This document shows, piece after piece, positions 27,047 to 40,092 of a DNA stretch of 64,000 nt. How positions within the stretch are numbered: position 1 is the first letter of the stretch; each line of letters begins with the position of its first letter. Origin of the DNA: Pseudomonas lactis (lineage in GTDB: Bacteria; Pseudomonadota; Gammaproteobacteria; Pseudomonadales; Pseudomonadaceae). Below the pieces are notes generated by a model. The model had not been told where the DNA came from, ran no database searches, and worked only from the letters and a program-made list of their open reading frames with translations. Location: contig NZ_JYLO01000005.1 of the NCBI RefSeq assembly GCF_001439845.1, forward strand, positions 367,503 to 431,502, written 5' to 3'. The position numbers and the translations under genes are program-made.

Positions 27047-28314
27047 GTCACTAACCTGCGCTGGAAGAGTTCACGGAAGACCGGGTAGATATCGCCGGCC
27101 GAGACCAGTTGCTGCTGGGCGAACGTATCGGCAAAGGCTTCGCCGATGCGCTCGTATTCGAACCACAGGGCCTGGTGCTCACGGGGGGTGATTTCGACGT
27201 AAGTGTAGTACTGCACGAACGGCATGATCTGGTTGATCAAAATATCCCGGCAGATCGGCGAGTCGTCGTTCCAGTTATCGCCGTCGGAGGCTTGGGCGGC
27301 GTAGATGTTCCACTCGTTGGCGGGGTAGCGCTCGGCCATGATCTCCTGCATCAGCTTCAGTGCACTGGAAACGATGGTGCCGCCGGTTTCCCGCGAGTAG
27401 AAAAACTCCTCTTCGTCCACTTCCCGGGCGCTGGTGTGATGGCGGATGAACACGACGTCAATCTTGTCGTAGTTCCGTTTCAGAAACAGGTAAAGCAGGA
27501 TAAAGAAGCGCTTGGCGATGTCCTTGGTGGCCTGGGTCATGGAGCCGGAAACGTCCATCAGGCAGAACATCACCGCCTTGGAGCTGGGGTTGGGTTGCTT
27601 GACCAGCAGGTTGTACTTCAAGTCAAAGGTATCGAGGAACGGCACGCGGTGAATGCGTGCGCTGAGTTTTTCGATTTCCGCCTCGATTTCCTGGATATCG
27701 CCGAAGTTGTCCGGTTCTTCGCGCTTCAAGCGTGCTAACTCTTCCTTGGCCTGCTTGAGTTTGGCGCGGCTGCTACCGGACAGGGCGATGCGCCGTGCAT
27801 GGGCTGAACGCAGGGTACGGATGATATTGATGCGCGAAGGGTTGCCCTCGTTGCTGATGCCTGCGCGTACGGTCTTGAAGGTGTCGGTGCCGGTGAGGTT
27901 GCGCTTGACCAGGTTGGGCAGTTCCAGGTCTTCGAACATGAATTCGAGGAATTCTTCCTGGGTGATCTGGAACACGAATTCATCCATGCCTTCGCCAGAG
28001 TTGCCGGCCTTGCCCGGGCCTTTGCCACCGCCGCCGCCTTGTGGGCGCTGGATATGTTCGCCGGTGGTGAATTCCTTGTTGCCGGGGTGTACCACGGTCT
28101 GTTTGCCGCCGCGACCATGGTGAAGCACCGGTTCATCGATGTCCCTGCCGGGAATGCTGATTTGTTCGCCATGCTCCATGTCGGTGATGGAACGGCGGCT
28201 GACGGCCTCTTCTACCGCCTTTTTGATGTGGTCACGGTAGCGCCGCAGGAAACGCTGACGGTTTACCGTGCTCTTGTTCTTGCCATTGAGGCGTCGGTCG
28301 ATCACATAGCTCAT
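27043..28314 (-). CDS. YeaH/DUF444 protein with von Willebrand A-like domain
   Basis: ATG 28314 ([20 protein letters not shown]) is preceded by GGAGGG, giving 423 residues; the frame is open a further 8 codons upstream. A Gly-rich linker near 85-115 precedes the conserved core, and the C-terminal half has a VWA-like fold with [20 protein letters not shown], a MIDAS-type DxSxS metal site. DUF444 proteins accompany PrkA and SpoVR and probably form a complex with the kinase; that role is inferred from constant linkage. Confidence 0.92.
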   Translation of the reverse strand: MSYVIDRRLNGKNKSTVNRQRFLRRYRDHIKKAVEEAVSRRSITDMEHGEQISIPGRDIDEPVLHHGRGGKQTVVHPGNKEFTTGEHIQRPQGGGGGKGPGKAGNSGEGMDEFVFQITQEEFLEFMFEDLELPNLVKRNLTGTDTFKTVRAGISNEGNPSRINIIRTLRSAHARRIALSGSSRAKLKQAKEELARLKREEPDNFGDIQEIEAEIEKLSARIHRVPFLDTFDLKYNLLVKQPNPSSKAVMFCLMDVSGSMTQATKDIAKRFFILLYLFLKRNYDKIDVVFIRHHTSAREVDEEEFFYSRETGGTIVSSALKLMQEIMAERYPANEWNIYAAQASDGDNWNDDSPICRDILINQIMPFVQYYTYVEITPREHQALWFEYERIGEAFADTFAQQQLVSAGDIYPVFRELFQRRLVT

Positions 28315-28385
28315 GGGGAGCCCTCCGGGCAGCTTCACGTTACAAGCTTCAAGCCGCGAGCTGGAAGCTTAGGGACAAGCGGTCG

Positions 28386-28410
28386 CATGCCAGGCCGGAT
28401 GCCTGGCAGT
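28386..28410. repeat. Imperfect palindrome between prkA and yeaH
   Basis: TGCCAGGC-CGGAT-GCCTGGCA, 8-bp perfect stem at 28388-28408, extended on both sides by near-complementary GC and AAGCG/CGCTT sequence. No T tract follows, so it is more likely an mRNA processing or stability element, or an old repeat, than a terminator. Confidence 0.6.
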
Positions 28411-28427
28411 GCGCGCTTGCCGCTGCC

Positions 28428-30350
28428 TTACTGCGATTTGCGAACCCGCAGGTACCACTCGGAGAGCAGCCGTACCTGTTTGTCGGTGTAGCCTCGCTCG
28501 ACCATGCGTGTGACGAAGTCGTTGTGTTTTTGCTGATCCTCCTTGCTGGCTTTGGCGTTGAAGCTGATGACGGGCAGCAGGTCCTCGGTGTTGGAGAACA
28601 TTTTCTTCTCGATGACCACCCGCAGCTTCTCGTAGCTGAGCCAAGTGGGGTTCTTGCCGTTGTTGTTGGCACGGGCACGCAGTACGAAATTGACGATCTC
28701 GTTGCGGAAATCCTTCGGATTGCTGATGCCGGCGGGTTTCTCGATCTTTTCCAGTTCTTCGTTGAGGGCCACGCGGTTGAGGATTTCGCCGGTTTCCGGG
28801 TCGCGGTATTCCTGGTCCTGGATCCAGAAGTCGGCGTACAGCACGTAGCGGTCGAAGATGTTCTGGCCGTACTCGCTGTACGACTCCAGGTAAGCGGTCT
28901 GGATTTCCTTGCCGATGAACTCGATGTAGCGCGGCGCCAGGTATTCCTTGAGGAAGCGCAGGTAGCGCTCACGGGTTTCGGCTTGGAACTGCTCCTGTTC
29001 AATCTGCTGCTCAAGCACATAGAGCAAGTGCACCGGGTTGGCGGCGATCTCGTGAGGGTCGAAGTTGAAAACTTTGGACAGGATCTTGAACGCAAAGCGC
29101 GTCGACAGACCGTTCATGCCCTCGTCCACACCGGCTGTGTCACGGTACTCCTGGATCGACTTGGCCTTGGGATCGGTGTCCTTGAGGTTTTCGCCATCGT
29201 AGACGCGCATCTTCGAATAGATATTGGAGTTCTCCGGCTCCTTGAGGCGCGACAGCACGGTGAACTGGGCAAGCATCTTCAAGGTGTCGGGCGCGCAATG
29301 GGCCTTGGCCAGGGAACTGTTGAACAGCAGTTTGTCGTAGATCTTGATTTCGTCGCTGACCCGCAGGCAGTACGGCACCTTGACGATATAGATCCGGTCG
29401 ATGAAGGCTTCGTTGTTCTTGTTGTTGCGGAAGGTATGCCATTCCGATTCGTTGGAGTGGGCCAGCAGGATCCCGGTGAACGGAATCGCCCCCAGGCCTT
29501 CAGTACTGTTGTAGTTGCCTTCCTGGGTAGCGGTGAGCAGTGGGTGCAGCACCTTGATCGGTGCCTTGAACATCTCCACGAACTCCATCAGGCCCTGGTT
29601 GGCCCGGCACAATGCGCCCGAATAGCTGTAGGCATCGGCATCGTTCTGCGGGAATTCTTCCAGTTTGCGGATATCGACCTTACCCACCAGTGCCGAAATG
29701 TCCTGGTTGTTTTCATCGCCGGGTTCGGTCTTGGCCACGCCGATCTGGTTGAGGATCGACGGGTAGAGTTTCACCACGCGGAACTGGCTGATATCACCAC
29801 CGAACTCGGCCAGGCGCTTGGTGGCCCAGGGCGACATGATGGTGTTGAGGTAGCGCCGCGGTATGCCAAAGTCTTCCTCCAGGATTGCGCCATCTTCCGT
29901 GGCGTTGAACAGGCCCAGGGGCGACTCGAAGACGGGCGAGCCCTTGATCGCATAGAAGGGCACCTTCTCGATCAATTGCTTGAGCTTTTCCGCCAGGGAC
30001 GACTTGCCGCCGCCGACCGGGCCGAGCAGATAGAGGATCTGCTTCTTCTCTTCCAGGCCTTGGGCGGCATGGCGGAAGTAGGAAACGATCTGGTCGATGC
30101 ATTCTTCCATCCCATGGAAGTCTTCAAAGGCCGGATAGCGGCGGATCACCTTGTTGGAAAATATCCGCGACAGGCGCGAATTATTGGCGGTTTCCACCAG
30201 TTCTGGCTCGCCAATCGCCAGTAGCAGGCGTTCGGCGGCAGAGGCGTAGGTGCTGCGGTCCTGTTTGCACAGCTCGAGATACTCCTGAAGCGTGAGTTCT
30301 TCCTGCTGTGTGGACGCGAAGCGTTGTTGGAAGTGGCTAAAGATACTCAT
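28428..30350 (-). CDS. prkA: PrkA-type serine protein kinase (YeaG)
   Basis: Start at 30350 (MSIFSHFQQRFAS) yields 640 residues, the size of PrkA/YeaG; an earlier frame from 30428 is rejected. An AAA+-like N-terminal part has Walker A LLGPVGGGKSSLAEKL (about 110-125), followed by a C-terminal region related to eukaryotic-type kinases in PrkA. It heads the prkA-yeaH-spoVR set. In enterobacteria these genes respond to nitrogen starvation and stationary phase; no promoter could be assigned here. Confidence 0.95.
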   Translation of the reverse strand: MSIFSHFQQRFASTQQEELTLQEYLELCKQDRSTYASAAERLLLAIGEPELVETANNSRLSRIFSNKVIRRYPAFEDFHGMEECIDQIVSYFRHAAQGLEEKKQILYLLGPVGGGKSSLAEKLKQLIEKVPFYAIKGSPVFESPLGLFNATEDGAILEEDFGIPRRYLNTIMSPWATKRLAEFGGDISQFRVVKLYPSILNQIGVAKTEPGDENNQDISALVGKVDIRKLEEFPQNDADAYSYSGALCRANQGLMEFVEMFKAPIKVLHPLLTATQEGNYNSTEGLGAIPFTGILLAHSNESEWHTFRNNKNNEAFIDRIYIVKVPYCLRVSDEIKIYDKLLFNSSLAKAHCAPDTLKMLAQFTVLSRLKEPENSNIYSKMRVYDGENLKDTDPKAKSIQEYRDTAGVDEGMNGLSTRFAFKILSKVFNFDPHEIAANPVHLLYVLEQQIEQEQFQAETRERYLRFLKEYLAPRYIEFIGKEIQTAYLESYSEYGQNIFDRYVLYADFWIQDQEYRDPETGEILNRVALNEELEKIEKPAGISNPKDFRNEIVNFVLRARANNNGKNPTWLSYEKLRVVIEKKMFSNTEDLLPVISFNAKASKEDQQKHNDFVTRMVERGYTDKQVRLLSEWYLRVRKSQ

Positions 30351-30635
30351 GACGTCGTCACCTCGCTCGATACGTGGAGCCGACGCCGGATCAATCAGTC
30401 GATGCTGGCAGTCATTGACGCACGCCAATGGCTGTTTTCCCCCCAGAACACCCTGAAACGCTACCGATGACCCGTACGCCGGTGTACCGGCTCTCCCCTG
30501 ATTCGGATGGCCTGCGCTTAAGGATAGTTCGGAATCCGGGAGGTCAAGGCGCGATGCGCAATTAGTTTGGCTGCGCCGTTCGTCAGAAACGGCGCAAGCC
30601 CAAGCGTCACGCGGGGTAGCGGGGTGTGAAAAAAA
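30351..30635. other. Intergenic region upstream of prkA (no gene found)
   Basis: About 285 bp between prkA and glpE, both on the minus strand. It contains the inverted repeat GGCTGCGCCGTT / AACGGCGCAAGCC (30569-30600, one mismatch), without a following T tract on either strand. It is probably a terminator-like or processing hairpin after glpE; the prkA promoter must lie between it and 30350. Confidence 0.5.
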
Positions 30636-30965
30636 TTATTGCGAATCGCCTGAAGAAATTTCCGCAGGAAAGGTCGCACGCCACAGCTCAAACCCGCCGT
30701 CCAGGCTATAGACGTCGGAGAAACCCTGGCTGATCAGATACGCGGCTGCGCTCTGGCTGGAATTGCCGTGGTAGCAGGCGACGATCAGCGGCGCATCGAG
30801 GTCAGCGGCGCGGATGAAGTCGGCGATGTTGACGTTGTCCAAATGCTGGGCGCCGGTGATGTGAGCGGCGGCATAAGTAGGCTGGTCGCGGATGTCGACG
30901 ACTACAGCACCTTGCTCACGCAGGGCCTGGGCTTCTTGGGGAGGGATACGTTTGAATTCGGTCAT
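30636..30965 (-). CDS. glpE: Thiosulfate sulfurtransferase GlpE (single-domain rhodanese)
   Basis: The 109-residue protein is a single rhodanese domain. The active-site loop is [11 protein letters not shown] with the persulfide Cys near residue 65, as in GlpE. It transfers sulfane sulfur from thiosulfate to thiol acceptors or cyanide. It lies 9 bp after apaH and is the last gene of the lptD-to-glpE series. Confidence 0.93.
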   Translation of the reverse strand: MTEFKRIPPQEAQALREQGAVVVDIRDQPTYAAAHITGAQHLDNVNIADFIRAADLDAPLIVACYHGNSSQSAAAYLISQGFSDVYSLDGGFELWRATFPAEISSGDSQ

Positions 30966-30974
30966 GGCGGGCTC

Positions 30975-31826
30975 CTAGGGCTTGGCGGCGGCCGTCTGGG
31001 TAATGGAAAGGGGCGATTCGCACTGGCAGTCGAGACGTTCGCCCGTGTCGATGTTCATCAGGGTCATGGCACCGCCCCACACGCAACCGGTGTCGAGGGC
31101 GAACACGCCGGGCTCATCGCATTTGCCTTCCAGCGCGGCCCAGTGGCCAAAGATGATCTTTGTGTCACGGGTCTTGCGTTCCTTGTAGGCGAACCAGGGC
31201 TTGTAGCCGGGAAGGGCGGTGTCGGCGCCTTCCTTGCTTTTGAGGTCCAGTTTGCCTTCGGCCGTGCAGAAGCGCATCCGTGTGAAGTAGTTGGTGATGA
31301 CTCGCAGGCGGGCCACGCCCGTGAGGTCGTTGTCCCACTTCACTGGGTCGTTGCCGTACATGCCGTCGAGGTACGCGGTGTACAGGTTGTCATCGGCCAA
31401 CGCAGTTTCAACTTCGGCAGCGCATTTGAGGGCTTTTTTCAACGTCCACTGGGGCGGGATACCGGCATGCACCAAGGCCATGTTGCGGCCTTCATCGTAG
31501 TGCATGAGTTTTTGCCGGCGCAGCCAGTCGAGCAATTGAGCACGGTCTGGGGCTTCGAGGATTTCCCGCAGGGTGTCGCCTTTTTTGAGGCGTTCGATGT
31601 TGTTGCCGGCCGCAAGCAAGTGCAGGTCATGGTTGCCCAGCACGCAGACCAGAGAATCACGCAGGCTATAGAGGTAGCGCAGGGTTTCCAGGGACTGCGG
31701 GCCGCGGTTGACCAAGTCGCCTACCAGCCACAGGCGATCATTTGCCGGGTCGAAGGCTACGCGCTCCAGCAGGCGCTTGAGAGGGTCCAGGCAGCCTTGC
31801 AGGTCGCCGACCGCGTACGTCGCCAT
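30975..31826 (-). CDS. apaH: Bis(5'-nucleosyl)-tetraphosphatase, symmetrical (ApaH)
   Basis: ApaH splits Ap4A and related alarmones into two NDPs and can remove Np4 caps from RNA. The calcineurin-like metallophosphatase motifs are present: [20 protein letters not shown] and GNHDLHLL in the first ~70 residues. Length 283 fits the family. Its ATG shares one base with the apaG stop (TGATG). Confidence 0.96.
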   Translation of the reverse strand: MATYAVGDLQGCLDPLKRLLERVAFDPANDRLWLVGDLVNRGPQSLETLRYLYSLRDSLVCVLGNHDLHLLAAGNNIERLKKGDTLREILEAPDRAQLLDWLRRQKLMHYDEGRNMALVHAGIPPQWTLKKALKCAAEVETALADDNLYTAYLDGMYGNDPVKWDNDLTGVARLRVITNYFTRMRFCTAEGKLDLKSKEGADTALPGYKPWFAYKERKTRDTKIIFGHWAALEGKCDEPGVFALDTGCVWGGAMTLMNIDTGERLDCQCESPLSITQTAAAKP

Positions 31827-32206
31827 CAGTGCAGGGCTCCTGGTACGGCCAGGCGGAAGGGCTTGATGATGGCATCGAACAGTTGGCCGTCGGTGGCCTT
31901 CATCTGATACGAGCCCTGCATGGTGCCGACCTTGGAAGTCATCACCGTGCCGCTGCTATAAGTGTGGCTGGTGCCGGCGTCGATCAATGGCTGTTGGCCG
32001 ACAACGCCTGCCCCGCGCACTTCCTCAACCTGGCCGTCGCCATCGGTGATGATCCAGTGGCGCGACAGCAGCTTGGCCGGCACCAGCCCGTTGTTCTTCA
32101 CTGTAATGGTGTAGGCAAAGGCGAAGCGGTTATGTTCGGGTTGCGATTGGTCCGCCAGGAAGCGGGTGACGACGCTGACGTCGATCTGATAGCGAGGATC
32201 GGACAT
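31826..32206 (-). CDS. apaG: ApaG/CorD domain protein
   Basis: The 126-residue single-domain protein has the fibronectin III-like ApaG fold ([38 protein letters not shown] and [11 protein letters not shown]). Its role is unclear; linkage with apaH and rsmA is widely conserved and it has been tied to Mg2+/Co2+ efflux phenotypes. It follows rsmA by 146 bp, an interval containing a small REP-like hairpin. Confidence 0.94.
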   Translation of the reverse strand: MSDPRYQIDVSVVTRFLADQSQPEHNRFAFAYTITVKNNGLVPAKLLSRHWIITDGDGQVEEVRGAGVVGQQPLIDAGTSHTYSSGTVMTSKVGTMQGSYQMKATDGQLFDAIIKPFRLAVPGALH

Positions 32207-32311
32207 GCAAGAGGCCTTAAAAGCGAAGGACAGCAGATGCGGGTCAGTCTAGGCCAAGAGGAGGGCACTAGGCCAGACATGCTGTCTGGGCTCTTGAAAC
32301 GCGGTTAAACC

Positions 32312-32335
32312 TGTGGGAGCGGGCTTGCTCCCACA
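32312..32335. repeat. Short solitary REP-like hairpin
   Basis: TGTGGGAGC-GGGCTT-GCTCCCACA, a perfect 9-bp inverted repeat, located between rsmA and apaG. It resembles a REP arm folded on itself, sharing TGTGGGAGCGGGCTTGCTC with the REPIN at 46490. Confidence 0.8.
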
Positions 32336-32352
32336 TTGGAGGGTGTTGAACC

Positions 32353-33165
32353 TTATACCGCTGTTGGCGCTGGCTGGATAGCAAGCTGGTCAGCCAGGCG
32401 CACGAACGCGGCCAGGTCCAGTTGCTCGGGGCGCAGGCCGCCGTCGACGCCGGCGGCTTCGATCTCGGCGTTGCTCAGCAGGGCCTTGAGGGTGTTACGC
32501 AGGGTCTTGCGGCGTTGGTTAAACGCTTCGCGTACCACACGCTCCAGCAGTTTGTGATCCTTGGCCGGGTGCGGCAACACGGCATGCGGCACCAGGCGCA
32601 CGATGGCTGAATCGACCTTCGGCGGTGGGTTGAACGCGCCCGGGCCGACGTTGAACAGGTGCTCTACGCGGCAGTGATACTGGACCATGATCGACAAGCG
32701 GCCCCAGTCACCACCGCCAGGGCCCGCGGCCAGGCGCTCCACCACTTCCTTTTGCAGCATGAAGTGCATGTCGCGGATGATCCCTGCGTTGTTCAGCAGG
32801 TGGAAAATCAGTGGCGTGGAAATGTTGTAGGGCAGGTTGCCGACTACCCGCAGGCTGTTAGGCGCAGCGTTAAGGCTATTGAAGTCGAACTTCAGCGCGT
32901 CGCCCTGGTGCAGGTTGAAGTTGGCTTTGCCAGCGAACTGCTGGTTGAGGATCGGGATCAAGTCCTTGTCCAGTTCCACCACGTCCAGTTGCCCACCGCT
33001 GGCCAGCAGGCCTTGGGTCAGCGCGCCCTGGCCCGGACCGATTTCCAGCAGGCGGTCTTCAGGCTTGGCATGAATGGAGCGCAGGATGCGATCGATCACG
33101 CCAGCGTCGTGCAGGAAGTTTTGCCCGAAGCGCTTGCGCGCCCGGTGTTGGTAATGCTCAGTCAT
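32353..33165 (-). CDS. rsmA: 16S rRNA (adenine1518/1519-N6)-dimethyltransferase RsmA/KsgA
   Basis: This enzyme dimethylates two adjacent adenosines in helix 45 of 16S rRNA and acts as an assembly checkpoint; loss gives kasugamycin resistance. The 270-residue protein starts with [13 protein letters not shown], has the SAM motif [13 protein letters not shown] (about 43-55) and the catalytic [13 protein letters not shown]. It overlaps pdxA by 4 bp. It must not be confused with the translational regulator RsmA that binds RsmY. Confidence 0.97.
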   Translation of the reverse strand: MTEHYQHRARKRFGQNFLHDAGVIDRILRSIHAKPEDRLLEIGPGQGALTQGLLASGGQLDVVELDKDLIPILNQQFAGKANFNLHQGDALKFDFNSLNAAPNSLRVVGNLPYNISTPLIFHLLNNAGIIRDMHFMLQKEVVERLAAGPGGGDWGRLSIMVQYHCRVEHLFNVGPGAFNPPPKVDSAIVRLVPHAVLPHPAKDHKLLERVVREAFNQRRKTLRNTLKALLSNAEIEAAGVDGGLRPEQLDLAAFVRLADQLAIQPAPTAV

Positions 33166-34151
33166 ATACGGGTCTCGGCCATCTGATAGGCGGTTTCCAG
33201 GGCCACGTGTAGGCTGCCGGTATCGATCTTGCTGCTGCCTGCGAGGTCCAGGGCAGTGCCATGGTCGACGGAGGTGCGGATGATCGGCAGGCCCAGTGTC
33301 ACGTTGACTGCGGCGCCAAAGCCTTTGTATTTCAGCACAGGCAGCCCCTGGTCGTGGTACATCGCCAGCACTGCGTCGCAGTGCTCCAGATATTTGGGGG
33401 TAAACAGAGTGTCTGCAGGCAATGGGCCGCGTAGGTCCATGCCTTCTTGGCGCAGGCGCTCTAATGTCGGTTCAATGATGTCGATTTCTTCATGGCCCAA
33501 GTGGCCGCCTTCACCGGCGTGGGGGTTGAGCCCACAGACCAGGATGCGCGGTTGGGCAATGCCGAATTTGTGTTGCAGGTCGCTGTGCAGGATGCGCGTG
33601 ACACGCTCTACACGTTCGGCAGTGATGGCATCGGCGATTTCACGCAGCGGCAAGTGGGTGGTCACCAGGGCCACGCGCAGGCCACGGGTGGCGAGCATCA
33701 TCACCACTTGAGCGGTATGGGTGAGTTCGGCGAGGAATTCGGTATGGCCGGAAAAGGCGATGCCGGATTCGTTGATCACGCCTTTGTGCACGGGGGCGGT
33801 GATCATGCCGGCAAAGTCGCCGTCGATGCAGCCTTGGCCCGCACGGGTCAGCGTCTCCAGCACAAATGCCGCGTTGGCCGTGTTCAACTGCCCGGCCACT
33901 ACCTTGGCCTGCAGCGGGGTGTCCCATACATACAGGCTACCGGCGGGAGCCGGCAGGTCGGGCCAGTTGCCCGGCGCCACGTCCAGCAGGTTGACGGCCA
34001 CACCCAGCTGCGCGGCCCGCTCAAGGAGCAGGTCGCTGCTGGTAATGGCAATCAGGGGGTGTGGCTGGGGTTGCGAGGCAAGCAGCAGGCACAGGTCTGG
34101 ACCAATGCCGGCTGGCTCGCCGGGTGTCACCGCGAAACGCTGGGGTTTCAC
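33162..34151 (-). CDS. pdxA: 4-hydroxythreonine-4-phosphate dehydrogenase PdxA
   Basis: PdxA oxidises 4-phosphohydroxy-threonine in the DXP-dependent pyridoxal phosphate pathway. The 329-residue protein begins [16 protein letters not shown]. The metal-binding His residues are seen in [24 protein letters not shown] and [12 protein letters not shown]. It overlaps both surA and rsmA by 4 bp, so it is firmly inside the operon. Confidence 0.97.
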   Translation of the reverse strand: MKPQRFAVTPGEPAGIGPDLCLLLASQPQPHPLIAITSSDLLLERAAQLGVAVNLLDVAPGNWPDLPAPAGSLYVWDTPLQAKVVAGQLNTANAAFVLETLTRAGQGCIDGDFAGMITAPVHKGVINESGIAFSGHTEFLAELTHTAQVVMMLATRGLRVALVTTHLPLREIADAITAERVERVTRILHSDLQHKFGIAQPRILVCGLNPHAGEGGHLGHEEIDIIEPTLERLRQEGMDLRGPLPADTLFTPKYLEHCDAVLAMYHDQGLPVLKYKGFGAAVNVTLGLPIIRTSVDHGTALDLAGSSKIDTGSLHVALETAYQMAETRI

Positions 34152-35488
34152 TGGGGTGCCTGGTCGGTGCCTGTTTGCTCGGCGCCTGGCAGCTTGTTCT
34201 CTACATACGCTTCGTCACGGATCTGACGCAGCCAGGTTTGCAGCTCTTCGTCGTATTTGCGGTTACGCAACACGGTCAGGGCTTGCTGCTCGCGGGCCTG
34301 GGTGGTGTTGTCCGTGGCGCGACGGCCAAGCACTTCCAGTACATGCCAGCCGTACTGAGTCTTGAAGGGCTTGGACAATACGCCTTGTGGCGTCTCGGCC
34401 ATGACCTGCTGGAACTCAGGCACCAGGGCTTTCGGGTCGATCCAGTTCAGGTCGCCGCCGTTAAGGGCAGAACCTGGGTCTTCCGAGAAGCTTTTGGCCA
34501 GGGTGGCGAAGTCTTCACCGCTTTCAATGCGGTCATAGATCTTCTGTGCCAGTTCCTTGGTTTGGGCCTCGGTGCGGATTTCGCTCGGTTTGACCAGGAT
34601 GTGACGAACATGGACTTCGTCTTTCAACGAGGTTTCGCCGCCGCGGCGTTCCAGCAACTTCAGGATGATGAAACCACCCGGAGTGCGTGCTGGCTGGGTA
34701 ATGCCGCCGACTTCCATGGCGCTCAATTCGCGATCAAACGGAGGTGGCAATTGAGCGGCTTTACGCCAGCCCATGTCACCGCCTTCAAGGGCGTTGTCGC
34801 TGCCGGACTGAGCAATAGCCATCTGGGCAAAGTCTGCACCCGCTTTCAGACGCTCGTAGATCGCCTGGGTTTTAGCGGCGGCGGCATTGAGCTGCTCAGA
34901 GTTTGCTCCGTCCGGGGTTGGGATCAGGATATTGGCCAAGTGCAACTCTTCGGAGAGCTGCATCTTGCCCAAGTCCGAAGCCAGGAAGTTCTTCACTTCC
35001 TGCTCGGACACCTGAACCCGTTCGGCCACACGGCGCTGGCGCACACGGCTGATGATCATTTCACGCTTGATCTGGTCACGGGCGTCCTCATAGGACAAAC
35101 CATCGCGAGCCAGGGCGGCGCGGAACTGATCAATGCTCATGTTGTTACGCTGAGCAATGGTGCCAACGGCCTGGTTCAGTTCTTCGTCCGAAATACGGAT
35201 GCCGGAACGGTCGCCAATCTGCAATTGCAGGTTTTCGACGATCAGACGCTCCAGCACCTGGGGTTCCAGGACGCTGCTCGGTGGTACACCACCGCCACGC
35301 TTGGCGATGGTTTGCTGAACTTCCTTGACCCGTTGGTCCAGCTGGCTCTGCATGATCACGTCGTTGTCGACGATGGCCGCGACTTTATCCAGCTGTTGAA
35401 CCGCGGCGTGTGCCGAAACAGTACCCAGGAACAGCGCGCCCAGCACTAGCGGGCGCAAACACTCAGAAAGCTTTGTCTTCACGTTCAC
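34148..35488 (-). CDS. surA: Periplasmic chaperone/peptidyl-prolyl isomerase SurA
   Basis: SurA escorts outer membrane proteins, including LptD, across the periplasm. The product has a signal peptide ([23 protein letters not shown]), an N-terminal chaperone domain, and two parvulin domains: about 180-280 ([12 protein letters not shown]) and 290-390 ([12 protein letters not shown]). GTG 35488 is chosen since GAAGG stands 5 bp before it and gives 446 residues. The start lies inside the last codons of lptD, a 26-bp overlap. Confidence 0.94.
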   Translation of the reverse strand: MNVKTKLSECLRPLVLGALFLGTVSAHAAVQQLDKVAAIVDNDVIMQSQLDQRVKEVQQTIAKRGGGVPPSSVLEPQVLERLIVENLQLQIGDRSGIRISDEELNQAVGTIAQRNNMSIDQFRAALARDGLSYEDARDQIKREMIISRVRQRRVAERVQVSEQEVKNFLASDLGKMQLSEELHLANILIPTPDGANSEQLNAAAAKTQAIYERLKAGADFAQMAIAQSGSDNALEGGDMGWRKAAQLPPPFDRELSAMEVGGITQPARTPGGFIILKLLERRGGETSLKDEVHVRHILVKPSEIRTEAQTKELAQKIYDRIESGEDFATLAKSFSEDPGSALNGGDLNWIDPKALVPEFQQVMAETPQGVLSKPFKTQYGWHVLEVLGRRATDNTTQAREQQALTVLRNRKYDEELQTWLRQIRDEAYVENKLPGAEQTGTDQAPQ

Positions 35489-38264
35489 GATAACCTTCAA
35501 TGCCTTTGTCGAGGAAGCTCTCTACCTTGGCGCCGGTCAGGCCGCCGAGTCCTTTAAGGACGATCTGGAAGAAGAGCCCGTGGTCACCCTTTTCGTTCTG
35601 AGGGGCGAGCTGCGTGTATTCGTCGTTGGAAACCCAGTAACGGTTGATGACGCGCAGTTTCCAGCAGCAGTTGTCGTACTCGAAACCACCGAAGGCTTCC
35701 AGGGTACGGTTGCGGGCATAGTCGTACTGCCAGCGGGTGATCAGGTTCCACTGGGGAATGATCGGCCACATCATCGAGAAGTCGTGTTGTTGGATTTTGT
35801 AGTAATCCTTCACGAAATCCTTGTCACCTTCCTGGCCAAAGTCACCGCCGAACTGCCATTTGCCGGTCAGTTGGTTGTAGACAACCTGGTCGTTGCGATA
35901 GCGGTAGCCCAGGTTGACGACCTTGTTCGGGTTGTCTTCCGGCTGGTAGTGGAACATTGCGCTGCCGGAGCGAGGACTATGGGTCTCGGTATCCCAGTTG
36001 TAGTCGGCTGTGGCGCGCCAGTCGCGGTTGAAGCGGAACTCGTACTCCAGTGCAACAGGAGATACGTTCGAGTGCGCGTCATCACGTGTCTTGGCATCTA
36101 CGCCCGGCAATTGAACTTCGCGATCCTTGAAGTACACCGCTTGGCCGATGGAAGCGCGTTGACGTTCGAAACCGTTCTCTTCAATCCAGCGGCTGGTAAG
36201 GCCAAAGGACAGCTTGTTCTCGTCGCCGATACGGTCGGAACCGCTGAAGCGATTATCCCGGAACAGTGAGGAGTAGCTGAACGAGTTCTCGCTGGTGTCG
36301 AAGACAGGGATCTCGGTCTGGTCTTTATTCGGTACGTAGAGGTAGAACGCACGAGGTTCGAGGGTCTGGTTGTAGTCTTTACCGAACCAATTGGTTTTAC
36401 GGTCGAAGTACAGGCCGCTGTCGATACTGGCAATAGGCACGGAGCGATCTTGCGAGCTGTTAAACGTCTGGCCGGCCAAGGCCATTTGGTCCTTGCCTTT
36501 ACCATCGAGATCCAAGTCGTATTTGGTATAGACGTACTTCAACTTCGGCGTGATAAAACCGTAACTCCAGTTCATCGGGTACGAGACTGCGGGCGCAACG
36601 TTCAGACGGGTACCGTTTGCACGGGTCAGGCCTGTTACGTTTTCATCCAGGCGACGCTCTCCGATGGTGCCATCAGCATTAAACGGGCCACCGTCCTGGT
36701 TGCGAACTCTACCGCTGCGCAGGTCACGATCAAACCTTACTGCTTCTGTCTCATAGGAGAAGTTCAGCCCTGCCGGTTGAAACGGGAGGGTACCGTTAAA
36801 TGTAATTTGCGGTAGTCGATCATACGGAGTGATCTGGGAAATCGTTGCCAGTTGGTACGACTGCAAGTTCACGGCAGCCTGGTAGCTGTCGCCACGGTAG
36901 CTCACGGTACCCTGCTGGTTCAGGAAGTCCTGGCTCTGAACGCCTTCCTGATAGGACTTCAAGTCCTGGAAGTAGAACGGATCACTGATCTTGGTGTAAT
37001 CGACCAAGGTCGTCAGGCGCGAATCCAGCCCGCCCTTATGCTGCCAGTTGAGCATATAACGGGTTTTTTCGGAGTCGGTCTGCTTGCTTCGCTCGTCATT
37101 GTCATCGTTGAGATACGCCCCACCAAACTGCCCTTCACTCGACTTGGTCAGATAGCGGAACTCACCCTCCATCAACATGCCGCGCTTGGTCATGTACTGC
37201 GGGTACAACGTGGCATCGTAGTTCGGCGCCAGGTTGAAGTAGTACGGCGTTACCAGCGTAAAGCCAGTTTCCCCACCGGTGCTGAAGCTCGGCGGCAGGA
37301 AGCCGGATTGGCGACGGTCGTCGATCGGGAAGTAGATGTACGGGGTGTACAGGATCGGGATGTTCTTGACCCGCAACGTCGCGTTGGTCGCCGTACCGAA
37401 ACCGGTGGCCGGGTTCAACGTGATGTTGTTGCCCTTGAGCTGCCAGGCGTTGCTGTCCGGCTCGCAGGTGGTGTACGTACCGTCCTTGAGACGGATGATC
37501 GCGTTCTCTGCACGCTTGGCGTACAGCGCGTTACCGCGGATGCGCGACTTGTGCATCACGTATTCGGCGTTGTCGATCTGGGCGGCGCCGGTGTCGAGCT
37601 GGACCTGGGCATGGTCGCCCACGATCAGGGCGCCGTTGTCGCGCAGGCGCACTTTGCCGTTCAGTTCGCCACGGTTCTCAGCCTGGTACAGGCTGGCTTC
37701 GTCCGCTTCCAGTTGCATGCTGCCTTGGCGCATGACCACGTCACCGGCCAGGGTAGCGACCTGCTGCTCCTGCTCGTAACGCGAGGCCTTGGCGCCGATG
37801 AAGGTCGGTGCATCGCTCTTGTTCGTCTTGTCGTTCATGCCAGGACGAGTCGGCTCGATGTACGCGCCGCCGCAGTAAGGGCCGGTTTCGGCCAACTGTG
37901 CTGCGGTCAGCTTGTCGCGAGGTACCCAGTCCAGGTGGCTGTAGTCGGCACTGCGCGAACGCAGGCCACGGCCCTTGGACTCGGTGACCAGCATGGTCTT
38001 GGGCTCGGCGTCGACGCTGCCGCCAGCTTTGCCTTGCGGCGTGCTGTTGGCCGAGCTGACGGCAGCGCCGTCATGCACCGGGCGCGGTGGCAATGGGGCG
38101 GCGGCCGTCTTCGGCGCGCAATCCCAGGCACCCGAAGCAGAGACTGAGCAGTCATACTGTTCCGCGGCGACCACGAATGAGGTGGCGAAAGGTTGCAAGG
38201 CCAGCAGACTGCCGGTTACCAGCAACGGAAATTTTCTACGAAACGCGGGGGATTTCAATGCCAT
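35463..38264 (-). CDS. lptD: LPS-assembly outer membrane protein LptD
   Basis: LptD with LptE inserts lipopolysaccharide into the outer leaflet. ATG 38264 ([15 protein letters not shown], signal peptide) gives 933 residues; the frame extends further upstream without conservation. After an N-terminal extension typical of Pseudomonas comes an LptA-like jellyroll (about 150-330, [24 protein letters not shown]), then a 26-strand beta-barrel. Conserved cysteines for the inter-domain disulfides appear in [18 protein letters not shown] and the C-terminal DNCCWKLRV pair. It is divergent from amgK. Confidence 0.96.
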   Translation of the reverse strand: MALKSPAFRRKFPLLVTGSLLALQPFATSFVVAAEQYDCSVSASGAWDCAPKTAAAPLPPRPVHDGAAVSSANSTPQGKAGGSVDAEPKTMLVTESKGRGLRSRSADYSHLDWVPRDKLTAAQLAETGPYCGGAYIEPTRPGMNDKTNKSDAPTFIGAKASRYEQEQQVATLAGDVVMRQGSMQLEADEASLYQAENRGELNGKVRLRDNGALIVGDHAQVQLDTGAAQIDNAEYVMHKSRIRGNALYAKRAENAIIRLKDGTYTTCEPDSNAWQLKGNNITLNPATGFGTATNATLRVKNIPILYTPYIYFPIDDRRQSGFLPPSFSTGGETGFTLVTPYYFNLAPNYDATLYPQYMTKRGMLMEGEFRYLTKSSEGQFGGAYLNDDNDERSKQTDSEKTRYMLNWQHKGGLDSRLTTLVDYTKISDPFYFQDLKSYQEGVQSQDFLNQQGTVSYRGDSYQAAVNLQSYQLATISQITPYDRLPQITFNGTLPFQPAGLNFSYETEAVRFDRDLRSGRVRNQDGGPFNADGTIGERRLDENVTGLTRANGTRLNVAPAVSYPMNWSYGFITPKLKYVYTKYDLDLDGKGKDQMALAGQTFNSSQDRSVPIASIDSGLYFDRKTNWFGKDYNQTLEPRAFYLYVPNKDQTEIPVFDTSENSFSYSSLFRDNRFSGSDRIGDENKLSFGLTSRWIEENGFERQRASIGQAVYFKDREVQLPGVDAKTRDDAHSNVSPVALEYEFRFNRDWRATADYNWDTETHSPRSGSAMFHYQPEDNPNKVVNLGYRYRNDQVVYNQLTGKWQFGGDFGQEGDKDFVKDYYKIQQHDFSMMWPIIPQWNLITRWQYDYARNRTLEAFGGFEYDNCCWKLRVINRYWVSNDEYTQLAPQNEKGDHGLFFQIVLKGLGGLTGAKVESFLDKGIEGYREREDKAF

Positions 38265-38394
38265 CTTATTAGTCCGGGCTTCCTGCGTGCCATCTGCCCG
38301 CGGTTTGGGCCGCACGCCTCTCGATGGTCTGAAAAAGATGCGTGATAATAAAGCATGCCCCGCTTGACGGCTAGCGCCGTCGGAGACCCTTGTA

Positions 38395-40091
<1,697 letters not shown>

Positions 40092-40092
40092 G

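Noticed and set aside
28386..28410. Terminator between prkA and yeaH
   Set aside because: No T tract follows on the minus strand, and yeaH and prkA are expected to be cotranscribed.
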